Shown in pieces: positions 9,439-17,623 of a DNA stretch of 42,352 bases (positions are counted from its first letter, which is position 1; each line of letters begins with the position of its first letter). Made by a program: the position numbers and the translations under genes. The notes under the pieces are model-generated. The model saw only the letters and a program-made list of their open reading frames with translations. It was not told the origin of the DNA and searched no databases. The stretch spans positions 1 to 42,352 of the forward strand of contig PERY01000023.1 in NCBI GenBank assembly GCA_002929055.1, read 5' to 3'. Source of the stretch: Methylocystis sp. Its GTDB lineage: Bacteria > Pseudomonadota > Alphaproteobacteria > Rhizobiales > Beijerinckiaceae.

Positions 9439-9774
9439 TTCTCTCCCCTCTTCAAACACGAATCGCTGCTTTCCGAGGGTAACCTCATTTGCGCCCCGAG
9501 CGGCGATTTCATGTTGGCAATGAGCAACTTTTGCGCCTTGGCGCCAACGAACGCGTCAACCGTATTCGCTCATAGGCCAAATCTGGCCGCACGGACGAGT
9601 GGCTTTCGGCATGTCCGCAAAAAATAAATGCATTTCATGACGATACGTTGAGTGGCCGATCTACCTGCCCGCGCACGCTCAACAATATGCAACCGCAAGC
9701 GAAAGTTATATATCTGAATGGCGCCCGCAGAACGGATCGCCGGTTGCGACTCTATTGGGCGGCAGGAGGCCTTG
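9439..9774. promoter_or_regulatory. Divergent control region between bactofilin and the sulfatase operon
   Basis: This 336-base gap holds no convincing gene. It contains a perfect ten-base palindrome, TTGGCGCCAA (9538-9547), and GGCCA/TGGCC facing across AATC near 9572-9586. Two AT-rich patches lie near 9620-9645 and 9705-9717 (TTATATATC), the latter a plausible -10 area for the sulfatase transcript. No sigma-70 pair could be fixed with confidence. Confidence 0.4.
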
Positions 9775-11337
9775 ATGCTTTCGAGAACGATCTTGCGCAT
9801 ACTTATTCCGGTGGCTGGCTTGTTGGTCGCGTCGCTCGCGGGCGCGTCGCCGGAGCAGGGCAAGAAGCCCAACATCCTCGTCATCTGGGGCGACGACATC
9901 GGCATGTGGAACATCAGCGCCAACAGCAAGGGCATGATGGGCTACAAGACACCGAACATCGACCGGATCGCCAAAGAGGGACTCTCCTTCACGGATTACT
10001 ATGGGCAGCAGAGCTGCACCGCCGGCCGCGCCGCATTCATCGGCGGCAATGTGCCGGTGCGCACAGGCATGACCAAGGTTGGCCTTCCCGGCGCCAAGGA
10101 AGGCTGGCAGAAGACCGACGTCACCGTCGCAACCGTGCTGAAGAGCCAGGGCTACGCCACCGGCCAGTTCGGCAAGAACCATCAGGGCGACCGCGACGAG
10201 CACCTGCCGACCATGCACGGCTTCGACGAGTTCTTCGGCAATCTCTATCATCTGAATGCGGAGGAAGAGCCGGAGAATCTGGACTATCCAAAAAATCCCG
10301 AGTTCCGGAAGAACTTCGGTCCGCGCGGCGTGATCAAGTCCGCTGCGGACGGCAAGGGCGGCCAGACGATCGAAGACACTGGCCCGCTCACCAGGAAACG
10401 CATGGAGACGATCGACGATGAGACGGTCGCCGCCGCCAAGGACTTCATCACCCGGCAGGCGAAGGCCGGCAAACCCTTCTTCACCTGGTGGAACGGCACG
10501 CGCATGCATTTCCGCACCCATGTGAAGGCGGAACATCGCGGCGCCTCGGGTCAGGACGAGTATGCGGACGGCATGGTCGAGCATGACGTGCATGTCGGCG
10601 AGCTTTTGAAGCTCATCGACGATCTGGGGCTCGCGGACGACACCATCGTCTTCTATTCGACCGACAATGGCCCGCACTTCAACACATGGCCGGACGCGGG
10701 CACGACGATCTTCCGCAGCGAGAAGAATTCAAACTGGGAAGGCGCCTATCGCGTGCCGGCCTATGTGCGCTGGCCCAAGCATTTCCCTGCGGGAGAAACG
10801 CTGAACGGCATCGTTTCTCACGAAGACTGGCTGCCAACCTTTGCCACCGTCGCGGGCGATCCGGACGTCAAGCAGAAGCTTGCCGCAGGCGTGAAGCTCA
10901 ACGGCCGCAAGTATCGCAACATGATCGACGGCGAGAACATGCTCGATTATTTGTCCGGTTCCGTGAAGGAGAGCCCCCGCAAGGAGTTCATTTACGTGAA
11001 CGACGACGGTCAGGTCGTCGCCATCCGCTACCAGGACTGGAAGGCGGTGTTTCTGGAGAATCGCGGCGAAGCTTTCGGTGTCTGGCGCGAGCCGTTCACG
11101 GAGCTGCGCGTGCCGCTTCTCTTCAATCTGCGGCGCGATCCGCTCGAGCGTGCGCAGCACAACTCCAACACCTATAACGACTGGTTCCTGGACCGCCCCT
11201 TCGTCGTCGCGCCGATGCAGAAGCTTGCGGCGGACTTCCTGATGTCGATGAAAAAATACCCGCCGAGCCAGACCCCGGGCTCCTTCAACCTCGACAAGGT
11301 GCAGAAGGAAATCGAGGCCGCAGGCCGCGGTCGTTGA
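9775..11337 (+). CDS. Exported arylsulfatase-family sulfatase
   Basis: The 520-residue protein starts with a signal peptide (MLSRTILRILIPVAGLLVASL) cleaved near AGA. It has the sulfatase metal-site motif NILVIWGDDIG and the formylglycine motif CTAGR at residues 81-85, with Cys81 the residue to be oxidised. FYSTDNGPHF supplies further metal ligands. Family members hydrolyse sulfate esters, and with a signal peptide it acts in the periplasm. The motif has Ala where CxPxR is commoner. No formylglycine-generating enzyme lies in the window, so activation must come from elsewhere. The start is fixed by AGGAGG at 9764-9769, five bases before the ATG. It is first of three same-strand genes, with an HAD phosphatase 55 bases on. 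Confidence 0.93.
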   Translation: MLSRTILRILIPVAGLLVASLAGASPEQGKKPNILVIWGDDIGMWNISANSKGMMGYKTPNIDRIAKEGLSFTDYYGQQSCTAGRAAFIGGNVPVRTGMTKVGLPGAKEGWQKTDVTVATVLKSQGYATGQFGKNHQGDRDEHLPTMHGFDEFFGNLYHLNAEEEPENLDYPKNPEFRKNFGPRGVIKSAADGKGGQTIEDTGPLTRKRMETIDDETVAAAKDFITRQAKAGKPFFTWWNGTRMHFRTHVKAEHRGASGQDEYADGMVEHDVHVGELLKLIDDLGLADDTIVFYSTDNGPHFNTWPDAGTTIFRSEKNSNWEGAYRVPAYVRWPKHFPAGETLNGIVSHEDWLPTFATVAGDPDVKQKLAAGVKLNGRKYRNMIDGENMLDYLSGSVKESPRKEFIYVNDDGQVVAIRYQDWKAVFLENRGEAFGVWREPFTELRVPLLFNLRRDPLERAQHNSNTYNDWFLDRPFVVAPMQKLAADFLMSMKKYPPSQTPGSFNLDKVQKEIEAAGRGR

Positions 11338-11392
11338 CGAAAAGACAGGCCGCCGCGCTGCGTGCGGCGGCCTCGCCACAGGAGCCTTTTGC

Positions 11393-12376
11393 ATGAATCT
11401 TCTTTGCCGCATAGCTTTTGTCGCACTTTGCTTCATCCGTCCCGCCTTCGCCGAGGACGCGCTTCCCTCATGGAACGACGGCCCCGCCAAGCAGGCGATC
11501 GTGGCCTTCGTCGCCAGAGTGACGAAGGCCGGCGGCCCGGACTATGTGAAGCCTGAAGAGCGGATCGCCGTCTTCGACAATGACGGCACGCTATGGGCCG
11601 AGTGGCCGCTCTACACGCAAGCCTTCTTCGCGCTCGACCGCGTGAAGGAAATGGCGCCGCAGCATCCCGAGTGGCGCAAGAAGCAGCCCTTCAAGGCGGC
11701 GCTCGCAGGCGACCTCAAGACGCTCGCGGCGGCGGGCGAAAAGGGCTTTGCGGAAATCGTCGCCGCGACCCACGCCGGCGATACGCCCGACGAGTTCCGC
11801 GCCACCGCAGCCCGGTGGCTCGTGACGGCGGAGAGCCCGAAGTTCAAACGTCATTACGACGAACTCGTCTATCAGCCGATGCTGGAGTTGCTGGCCTATC
11901 TGCGCGCCAATGGCTTCAAGACCTATATCGTGTCGGGCGGCGGCGTCGAGTTCATCCGCGCCATCCCCGAAGGCGTCTATGGCGTGCCGCCCGAGCAGAT
12001 CATCGGCTCGTCGATCGTCACCAGATTCGAGGTGGTCGACGGCAAGCCGCAGCTCAGGCGAGAGGGCAAGCTCTTCTTTCTCGACGACAAGGCGGGCAAG
12101 CCGATCGCCATCAATCAATATATCGGCCGGCGACCGATCGCCGCCTTCGGCAATTCGGACGGCGACTTCGAGATGCTCCAGTGGACGACGGCCGGCGCCG
12201 GTCCGCGTTTCGGGCTCATCGTGCATCACGACGACGAGGCGCGCGAGGCGGCGTACGACCGCAAGTCCGCCGTAGGGCGGCTCGACCGCGGGCTCGATGA
12301 AGCCGGAAAGCGGGGCTGGGCGCTCGTCAGCATGAAGAACGACTGGAAGACGATCTTCCCGTCCCCCCGGCACTGA
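11393..12376 (+). CDS. Exported HAD-family phosphatase
   Basis: The 327-residue product has a signal peptide (MNLLCRIAFVALCFIRPAFA) followed by a haloacid-dehalogenase fold. Motif I is VFDNDGTLW with nucleophile Asp62 and Asp64. Motif II is IVSGGG, and the acidic motif IV is AFGNSDGDFEML. It is expected to remove phosphate from small molecules in the periplasm; the substrate is unknown. AGGAG lies upstream of the ATG. It is sandwiched between the sulfatase (55 bases before) and the barrel protein (13 bases after), so co-transcription is likely. From memory, this HAD type often accompanies CTAGR sulfatases in proteobacteria, which suggests they handle related or doubly esterified substrates. 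Confidence 0.88.
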   Translation: MNLLCRIAFVALCFIRPAFAEDALPSWNDGPAKQAIVAFVARVTKAGGPDYVKPEERIAVFDNDGTLWAEWPLYTQAFFALDRVKEMAPQHPEWRKKQPFKAALAGDLKTLAAAGEKGFAEIVAATHAGDTPDEFRATAARWLVTAESPKFKRHYDELVYQPMLELLAYLRANGFKTYIVSGGGVEFIRAIPEGVYGVPPEQIIGSSIVTRFEVVDGKPQLRREGKLFFLDDKAGKPIAINQYIGRRPIAAFGNSDGDFEMLQWTTAGAGPRFGLIVHHDDEAREAAYDRKSAVGRLDRGLDEAGKRGWALVSMKNDWKTIFPSPRH

Positions 12377-12389
12377 GGCGGCTTCTCGC

Positions 12390-14117
12390 ATGATGCTCCG
12401 CTATGGCAAGGCGACCTCGCGCCCGATAGCCCTCACGGCGGCGGCGTTCGCGCTTTCCGCGATAATGGGCGTCACCTGCGCGCAGGCCGGGGAGGAGCGC
12501 CCGCATGCAGCCGCTCCCCCCGCCTTCACATGGCGCGGCTTTCATGTCGGCTTCAATTTTGGCGGCGGCTTCGGCCTTGGCGCGCCTCCCGGCGGCCTTC
12601 GCACAGGCGAGGCGTTCCGGCCGGACGCAATTTGGGCGACGCCCCTCGCCAATCCCGGCGGCGTCCTTGGCGGCGTGCAGGCGGGCTATGATTACGCTTT
12701 TGGCGACGTCATTGCGGGCCTTGAAGCGGACTGGCAGGCGGCCGGCCTCAGCGGCGGCGCGCGCGCGACCAGCGCCGGCGCAGAGCCGCTTGCGTTCGCA
12801 ACGTCCCGCCGCGCCGTCGATTGGTTCGGCACGCTGCGCGGGCGCGTCGGATATGCGCTCCTGCCGCGCCTTCTCGTCTACGCCACGGGCGGCCTCGCCT
12901 ATGGCGGCGGCGGCGATCTGTTCGCCTATCGGGATTTCACCCGGCGCGAGGGCGAGAGTCTGAAAAATCCGACGCGGCTCGGCTTCGCCGCCGGCGGCGG
13001 ACTTGAATGGGCGTTTCGCCCCGACTGGTCGGCGAAGCTCGATTATCTCTATGTCGACCTTGGACGCAGTCCCGCCCATGTCGCCCGCGTCGAGGGCGAG
13101 GGCGAGGAGGAAGCGGAAGGCCCGCCGGTCTTTGCGACGCTCTCGGGACACGCCAACCGCTTTCACGCCATTCGCGCCGGGATCAACTATCGTTTCAATT
13201 TCATCGGCGGCGCGGAAGAAGATACGAGGCCGCAGGAGAAGTTCGCCGAGGAAGGGGACAAGGCGCCGGAGATCAGCACCCATTATCTCTTCGGCTACAC
13301 CTATGGAACCGACATCGAAACCGAGGGCAAAGGCGAGCTGCTTTCCATCACGCGGCTGAACTTCGGCAAACGCGGCCCCGCAATCCCGATTCTGGAAGCG
13401 GAGGAGTTGCGAAAGGCGGCGCAAAGAGAGAGCCGTTATCGCTCGATCGAACAGACTGTCGAGTTCGAACATACGTTGACCGATCGCCTGCAATATGCGC
13501 TCGGCGTCATCGGCGCGCACCATGACATTCGCGGCGTTCGGAATATCCCGGACGTCAGCAACACGGCGATGCGCGGCCTGCTGGGCGAAGTCCGCTACAT
13601 CCTGCTGCGCCGGGGCGTCGATGCGCCTGTGGGCGTCGCGCTCCATGTGGAGCCGCGCTGGGGGCATGTGTCCGGCATTACGGGACAGGCTGAAACGTCC
13701 GTGGAGGCGGACAATCGGCTCATGATCGACGCCGCGCTCGTTCCCAACAAGCTCTTCGCGGCCGTCAACATCATCCATCAGCCGCAAATCCTTCGCGAAC
13801 TTGGCGAGTCGAAATGGCTGCAGCGCTCCTATTTCGGCGCCTTTGGCGGCTTCAGCTACTTCGTCAATCCCAGGATCGCCATCGGCGGGGGCGTGCAATA
13901 TCTGCAAGCCGCCTCGGACGGCTTCTGGCTCAACAAATTCATGGGCGACGCGTTTTACGCGGGTCCGCAGATCTATGTGCGCCTGACGGACAGATTATTT
14001 GTGACCGGCGCCTTTGCGACGCAGGTGACGGGGCGCTCCGTCACCGATCGCCGTCCGCTCGATCTCGAGACTTTCACGCGCCACAGCGCCCGCATCCAGT
14101 TTGGCGGAGAGTTCTAG
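12390..14117 (+). CDS. Outer-membrane protein: Omp25/31-type barrel fused to a second barrel-like domain
   Basis: The protein has 575 residues with a signal peptide cleaved near AQA-G (residue 33). Residues ~45-271 match the small Omp25/31 porin-like barrel family (VLGGVQAGYDY, LVYATGGLAYG, AKLDYLYVDLG) and close with RINYRF-like strand GINYRFNF. That is where a normal family member would end. After an acidic linker (~272-290) comes a further ~285 residues of alternating strands, ending in GGEF with terminal Phe. So the gene appears to encode two consecutive barrel units, or one barrel with a large appended one. It follows the sulfatase and HAD genes by 13 bases, suggesting a surface or uptake role with them. 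The second half is not recognised. Confidence 0.75.
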   Translation: MMLRYGKATSRPIALTAAAFALSAIMGVTCAQAGEERPHAAAPPAFTWRGFHVGFNFGGGFGLGAPPGGLRTGEAFRPDAIWATPLANPGGVLGGVQAGYDYAFGDVIAGLEADWQAAGLSGGARATSAGAEPLAFATSRRAVDWFGTLRGRVGYALLPRLLVYATGGLAYGGGGDLFAYRDFTRREGESLKNPTRLGFAAGGGLEWAFRPDWSAKLDYLYVDLGRSPAHVARVEGEGEEEAEGPPVFATLSGHANRFHAIRAGINYRFNFIGGAEEDTRPQEKFAEEGDKAPEISTHYLFGYTYGTDIETEGKGELLSITRLNFGKRGPAIPILEAEELRKAAQRESRYRSIEQTVEFEHTLTDRLQYALGVIGAHHDIRGVRNIPDVSNTAMRGLLGEVRYILLRRGVDAPVGVALHVEPRWGHVSGITGQAETSVEADNRLMIDAALVPNKLFAAVNIIHQPQILRELGESKWLQRSYFGAFGGFSYFVNPRIAIGGGVQYLQAASDGFWLNKFMGDAFYAGPQIYVRLTDRLFVTGAFATQVTGRSVTDRRPLDLETFTRHSARIQFGGEF

Positions 14118-14123
14118 CCGCGC

Positions 14124-15929
14124 TCATTTCTGGCGCACGTAGGAGCCGGGCGCCGGTTCGAGCGGGACAAAGCCCTTCTCGGGCGCGCCCATCGGCGGCG
14201 GCGCCACACGCTGCGGCGCGCTCGATCGTTCGAGCCAGCCCGCCCAGACCGGCCACCATGAACCCTCGAAGAGGCGTGCGCGCTCGCGCCAGCGCTCCGC
14301 GCTGACGTAGCGGTCGCTTCTTGCGCGCACGCCGAGATGGTAGCGGCGCCCGGGGTGGCCCGGCTCGGAAACGATGCCGGCGTTATGGCCGCCGTTGGTG
14401 AGAACGAATGTCATCTCGTTATCAGTGAAGAGATGCGCCTTGTAGACAGAGCGCCACGGCGAGATATGGTCGCTCTCCGTGCCGACGACGAACATGGGCG
14501 CGCCGATGTCCTTCAGCGCGATGACCTCGTCGTTCACCGCATAGCGCCCGGCCGTGAGCCGGTTTTCCAGAAACAGTCCCCGCAGATATTGCGAATGCAT
14601 GCGATAGGGCATGCGCGTCTGGTCCTCGCTCCAGGCCATGAGGTCGGTGGGATGCTCCCGCTCGCCGAGCAGATATTCCCCAATTACGCGCGCCCAGAAG
14701 AGCTCATTGGAGCGCAGCGCCATGAAGACGCCGGCCATCTGGTATGTGTCGAGATAGCCCTGGTCCCACATCATGTCTTCGAGAAAAGCGACCTGCGCCG
14801 CATCGACGAAGAGCATGAGGTCGCCGGGCTCGCTGAAATCGGTCTGCGAGGCGAGCAGCGTGATCGAGGAGAGGCGGTCGTCGCCGTCGCGCGCCATGGT
14901 CGCGGTTGCGATGGAGAGCAATGTGCCGCCAAGACAATAGCCCGCCGCATGGATCTTGCGCCCGGGCAAGACGGCGTTGACGACGTCGAGCGCCTCCATG
15001 ACGCCCTTGGTGCGATAGTCGTCGAGAGAAATATCGCGATCTTCCTCGGTCGGGTTGCGCCAGGAGATCATGAAGACCGTAAAACCGCGCTCGACCAGAT
15101 AGCGCACCAGCGAATGATGCGCCGCCAGATCGAGCACGTAATATTTCATGATCCAGGCGGGGATGATCAAAATCGGCTCGGCGCAGACGCTCTCGGTTGC
15201 TGGCTGATACTGGATCAACTCCATCAAATGATTGCGGTAGATCACCTCGCCCGGCGTCGCGGCGACATCCTCGCCGATGACATAGCCCGCGCCGCCATTC
15301 GCGGACTGCGTGGCGGCGTCGAGTGAATCTTCGATAAAATGTTGAAAGCCGCGCAGCAGATTGGCGCCCGCCTCCCGCTGCGTGCGATCCATGACCACCG
15401 GATTGAGCCAGGGAAGGTTGGAGGGCGAGAAGGCGTCGAGATATTTCTGGGCCAGGAACGAGACGCGCGCTGCGTTGTTCGGTCGCATGCCACGCACCTC
15501 GCGGGTCGCCTTCGCCCACCATTGGCTCTGGGCAAGGAAGGCCTGCTCGAAGAAGAGATAGGGAAACGTTCCCCATGCGGGGTCGCTGAAGCGCCTGTCG
15601 GCGGGTTCCGGCTGGAATGGGCGCGGCGCCTTGTCGCTGACGAGATTATGCATGCTGAAATGCACGAGCCGCGCGGCGGAAGAAGCGGCGTCTATCGCGA
15701 GTTCCAGCTGGCGGCCGGGCGCTTGCGCCAGATGCGACGCCCAGTCGATCCAGGCGGACATCTGCGCATGCGGCGAAACGCCTTGCGTGAAGCGCGCCGC
15801 TGTCGCCTGAGCGACGCGGTCCAGCGTTTCGAAGGTCTGCGGCCGCATCGCCGGCATGAGGGGCGGGGAAGCGCGGCCGCCGATCTGGCGGTGGGCGGCG
15901 GCGATGCGTTTTTTAACGGGGCCGTTCAT
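14124..15929 (-). CDS. phaC: Class I poly(3-hydroxyalkanoate) synthase
   Basis: This enzyme polymerises (R)-3-hydroxyacyl-CoA into storage polyester at the granule surface. The PhaC N-terminal domain is visible (PWLNPVVMDRTQREAGAN), then PAWIMKYYVLDL and FMISWRNPTEEDRD. The lipase-like box GYCLGG carries the nucleophile Cys332, with Asp487 (TESDHISPW) and His515 (TNGGHNAG) completing the triad. At 601 residues it has class I length. The frame is open to a TTG at 16037, but the ATG at 15929 has GAGGA four bases upstream and is preferred. It is second in a likely two-gene unit after a short PhaC-like gene. No phasin, phaA, phaB or phaR lies nearby. Its stop is six bases from that of the convergent barrel gene. 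Confidence 0.93.
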   Translation of the reverse strand: MNGPVKKRIAAAHRQIGGRASPPLMPAMRPQTFETLDRVAQATAARFTQGVSPHAQMSAWIDWASHLAQAPGRQLELAIDAASSAARLVHFSMHNLVSDKAPRPFQPEPADRRFSDPAWGTFPYLFFEQAFLAQSQWWAKATREVRGMRPNNAARVSFLAQKYLDAFSPSNLPWLNPVVMDRTQREAGANLLRGFQHFIEDSLDAATQSANGGAGYVIGEDVAATPGEVIYRNHLMELIQYQPATESVCAEPILIIPAWIMKYYVLDLAAHHSLVRYLVERGFTVFMISWRNPTEEDRDISLDDYRTKGVMEALDVVNAVLPGRKIHAAGYCLGGTLLSIATATMARDGDDRLSSITLLASQTDFSEPGDLMLFVDAAQVAFLEDMMWDQGYLDTYQMAGVFMALRSNELFWARVIGEYLLGEREHPTDLMAWSEDQTRMPYRMHSQYLRGLFLENRLTAGRYAVNDEVIALKDIGAPMFVVGTESDHISPWRSVYKAHLFTDNEMTFVLTNGGHNAGIVSEPGHPGRRYHLGVRARSDRYVSAERWRERARLFEGSWWPVWAGWLERSSAPQRVAPPPMGAPEKGFVPLEPAPGSYVRQK

Positions 15930-16094
15930 GAAGTCCTCAAAATGGCGGTCACGCTGGCGGCGCCCCATCGTCGCAATGCGGTTCGAAGCCATCATGACAG
16001 CGCCAGATCGCTTCGGCAAAGAGGTCCACAAGCACAAGCGCGGGTCAAACGCCTCTCCAACCTTTGCGCCATTTCGTCGCTCGACATGGTGCGC

Positions 16095-17144
16095 TCACTC
16101 TTCCCGCAGCCAGCGTGCGATTTCCAGCCATTCGTTGCGGAGCGTATTGAGTCCCATAAAGAGCGCGAGATGACCGCAGGGCGCAAGCGCCGTGCTGACC
16201 TCTCCTCCGACAAGCTCCGCGGCTGCGAAAGCTTGCGCCGGCGGGGCGACGGTGTCCGCCGCGCCTGCCAGAACGAAGAGCGGGCATTTCAAATCGCGGG
16301 GCTTCAGCAGTCTGCCAAGCGCGGGAAAGTCGCCCCTCGCGAGTCGGTTCTCGCGATACAGCCATTTGACGACCTGACGAAAATAGGGGCCAGGAAGGTC
16401 GAGTGGGCGTTCGTCCCACGCGTTGAAAGCTGCGACGGCGTCCAGCGCTTCGTTCGACAGAAAGGGCGTCGCGATCTCGAGCGCATCGACGATACGCTTC
16501 TCCTGGCTTGCTTCCCTCGGCCAGAGCGCGGCCATCAGCCGGCCCCGGACAATGCCGTCGCCGCATCGGATCAGATGATCGATGGCGGGGTCGGGCGTCG
16601 CGTCGATCGGCCGCGTCAGCGCTGAAGCTTCAGCTCTCGTGTCGACGGCGACGCCAGCGAGAACCAGTTTGCGCACCTTGCCCGGGAAGCGTGCGGCGTA
16701 GAGAAGCGAGAGCCAGCCGCCCTGGCAGAGCCCGACGATGTCTGCTGGCGCTCCGATGTCGTCGATCGCCACATTGAGAGCGGCGAGCTGGCTGTCTATC
16801 GTGCCCAGTTTCGTTTCAGGCCCCGCGGACCTCCATTCGACGAGATAGATTCTTGCGCAGCCATTGGCTTGCAGGGCGGCAATGAGACTGTGGCCCTGCG
16901 CGATATCCGCGAGCTGAGCGTCATGCAGGGCGAAGGGCGAGACGACGACGACAGGCTGACCATCGGCTTTCGAAAAATCGCGAAGACGCAGCGCTGCAAG
17001 CTCCAGCGAAAGCTGGTTCGGCGTGGCCCATTGCGGCTCATGGCCCGCCGCGGCGCCGCGCTTGGGCGCGAAGGCGTCCGCCCACGACTCCATCTCCGCG
17101 AAGGGCCAGCTCCAAATGCCGGGGCTCCACAATTCCCAGCTCAT
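16095..17144 (-). CDS. Short PHA-synthase-like alpha/beta hydrolase (class III PhaC-like)
   Basis: The 349-residue protein has an alpha/beta-hydrolase fold with a Cys nucleophile in GLCQGG (Cys140), Asp297 (AGAADTVAPP) and His325 (PCGHLALF). A Cys rather than Ser in this box is the mark of PHA synthases. The length and the WLYRENRL segment resemble the ~355-residue catalytic subunit of class III synthases. Those enzymes need the partner PhaE, which is not here; the next gene is a full class I PhaC. It could be a second synthase, a modulator or a thioesterase/depolymerase-like enzyme. GAGAAGGGG lies just before the ATG. The PHA link rests on motifs and position; the exact reaction is inference. 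Confidence 0.75.
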   Translation of the reverse strand: MSWELWSPGIWSWPFAEMESWADAFAPKRGAAAGHEPQWATPNQLSLELAALRLRDFSKADGQPVVVVSPFALHDAQLADIAQGHSLIAALQANGCARIYLVEWRSAGPETKLGTIDSQLAALNVAIDDIGAPADIVGLCQGGWLSLLYAARFPGKVRKLVLAGVAVDTRAEASALTRPIDATPDPAIDHLIRCGDGIVRGRLMAALWPREASQEKRIVDALEIATPFLSNEALDAVAAFNAWDERPLDLPGPYFRQVVKWLYRENRLARGDFPALGRLLKPRDLKCPLFVLAGAADTVAPPAQAFAAAELVGGEVSTALAPCGHLALFMGLNTLRNEWLEIARWLREE

Positions 17145-17623
17145 GCCCCTTCTCCCCGAGCGGCGCCACGCGCTTCTGCGCCGCGCAAGAATGCTACGAT
17201 CCGTGGCGCGAGGAAACTCGCTTTGTGAGGACCACAGCGATTTGTGGCGTCTCTCACCGACAAGCTCCGCCTCTTTGCGATCCGTCGCCTAAGCCTGCGG
17301 TTAGGGCGCCGTCGCCTTCATCGAACGCATGTCGTTTGTCTTTGAGGCGTATCAACGCGTCCACAAGCGCAAGAGACCCGTTCACTATCCGTCATCGCCA
17401 GCGGGTTGCACTACAAGAATTGTCATCAAATTGAAGATGACGAAGCAATAGCCGCGCTCGAGCCTTCTGCGCGCAAAGGCGACCAACGCGGCGAAATGCC
17501 TCACGCGGCGGGAAACTGCGGGCGTGCGCCGGTGCTAAAGTTTCGCCTGCGTCGGACTGTCAGAAAAGAGACGCCTTGCTAGTGTGACGTCCAGCACCGT
17601 CCCCAACCAGAACCGGTTATCCC
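17145..17623. other. Non-coding region between the divergent PHA genes and ppsA
   Basis: This 479-base gap holds no gene I can support; the small open frames lack recognisable composition or a ribosome-binding site. One inverted repeat stands out: GTCATC (17422-17427) and GATGAC (17436-17441), which may be an operator or a small hairpin. The right arm continues as GACGAAGCAAT, matching one end of the dispersed repeat found in pxpB. Promoters for both flanking units should lie here, but no clear -35/-10 pair was found. Confidence 0.5.

Noticed and set aside
9533..9544. Same palindromic 12-mer GCGCCTTGGCGC at 9533 and 35104 as a shared operator
   Set aside because: In a GC-rich 42 kb stretch, chance 12-mer repeats are common, the two flanking contexts differ, and nothing else links the genes.
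17225..17434. 69-codon plus-strand frame upstream of ppsA
   Set aside because: Arg/Ser/Pro-rich composition, no ribosome-binding site, no signal peptide or domain pattern.
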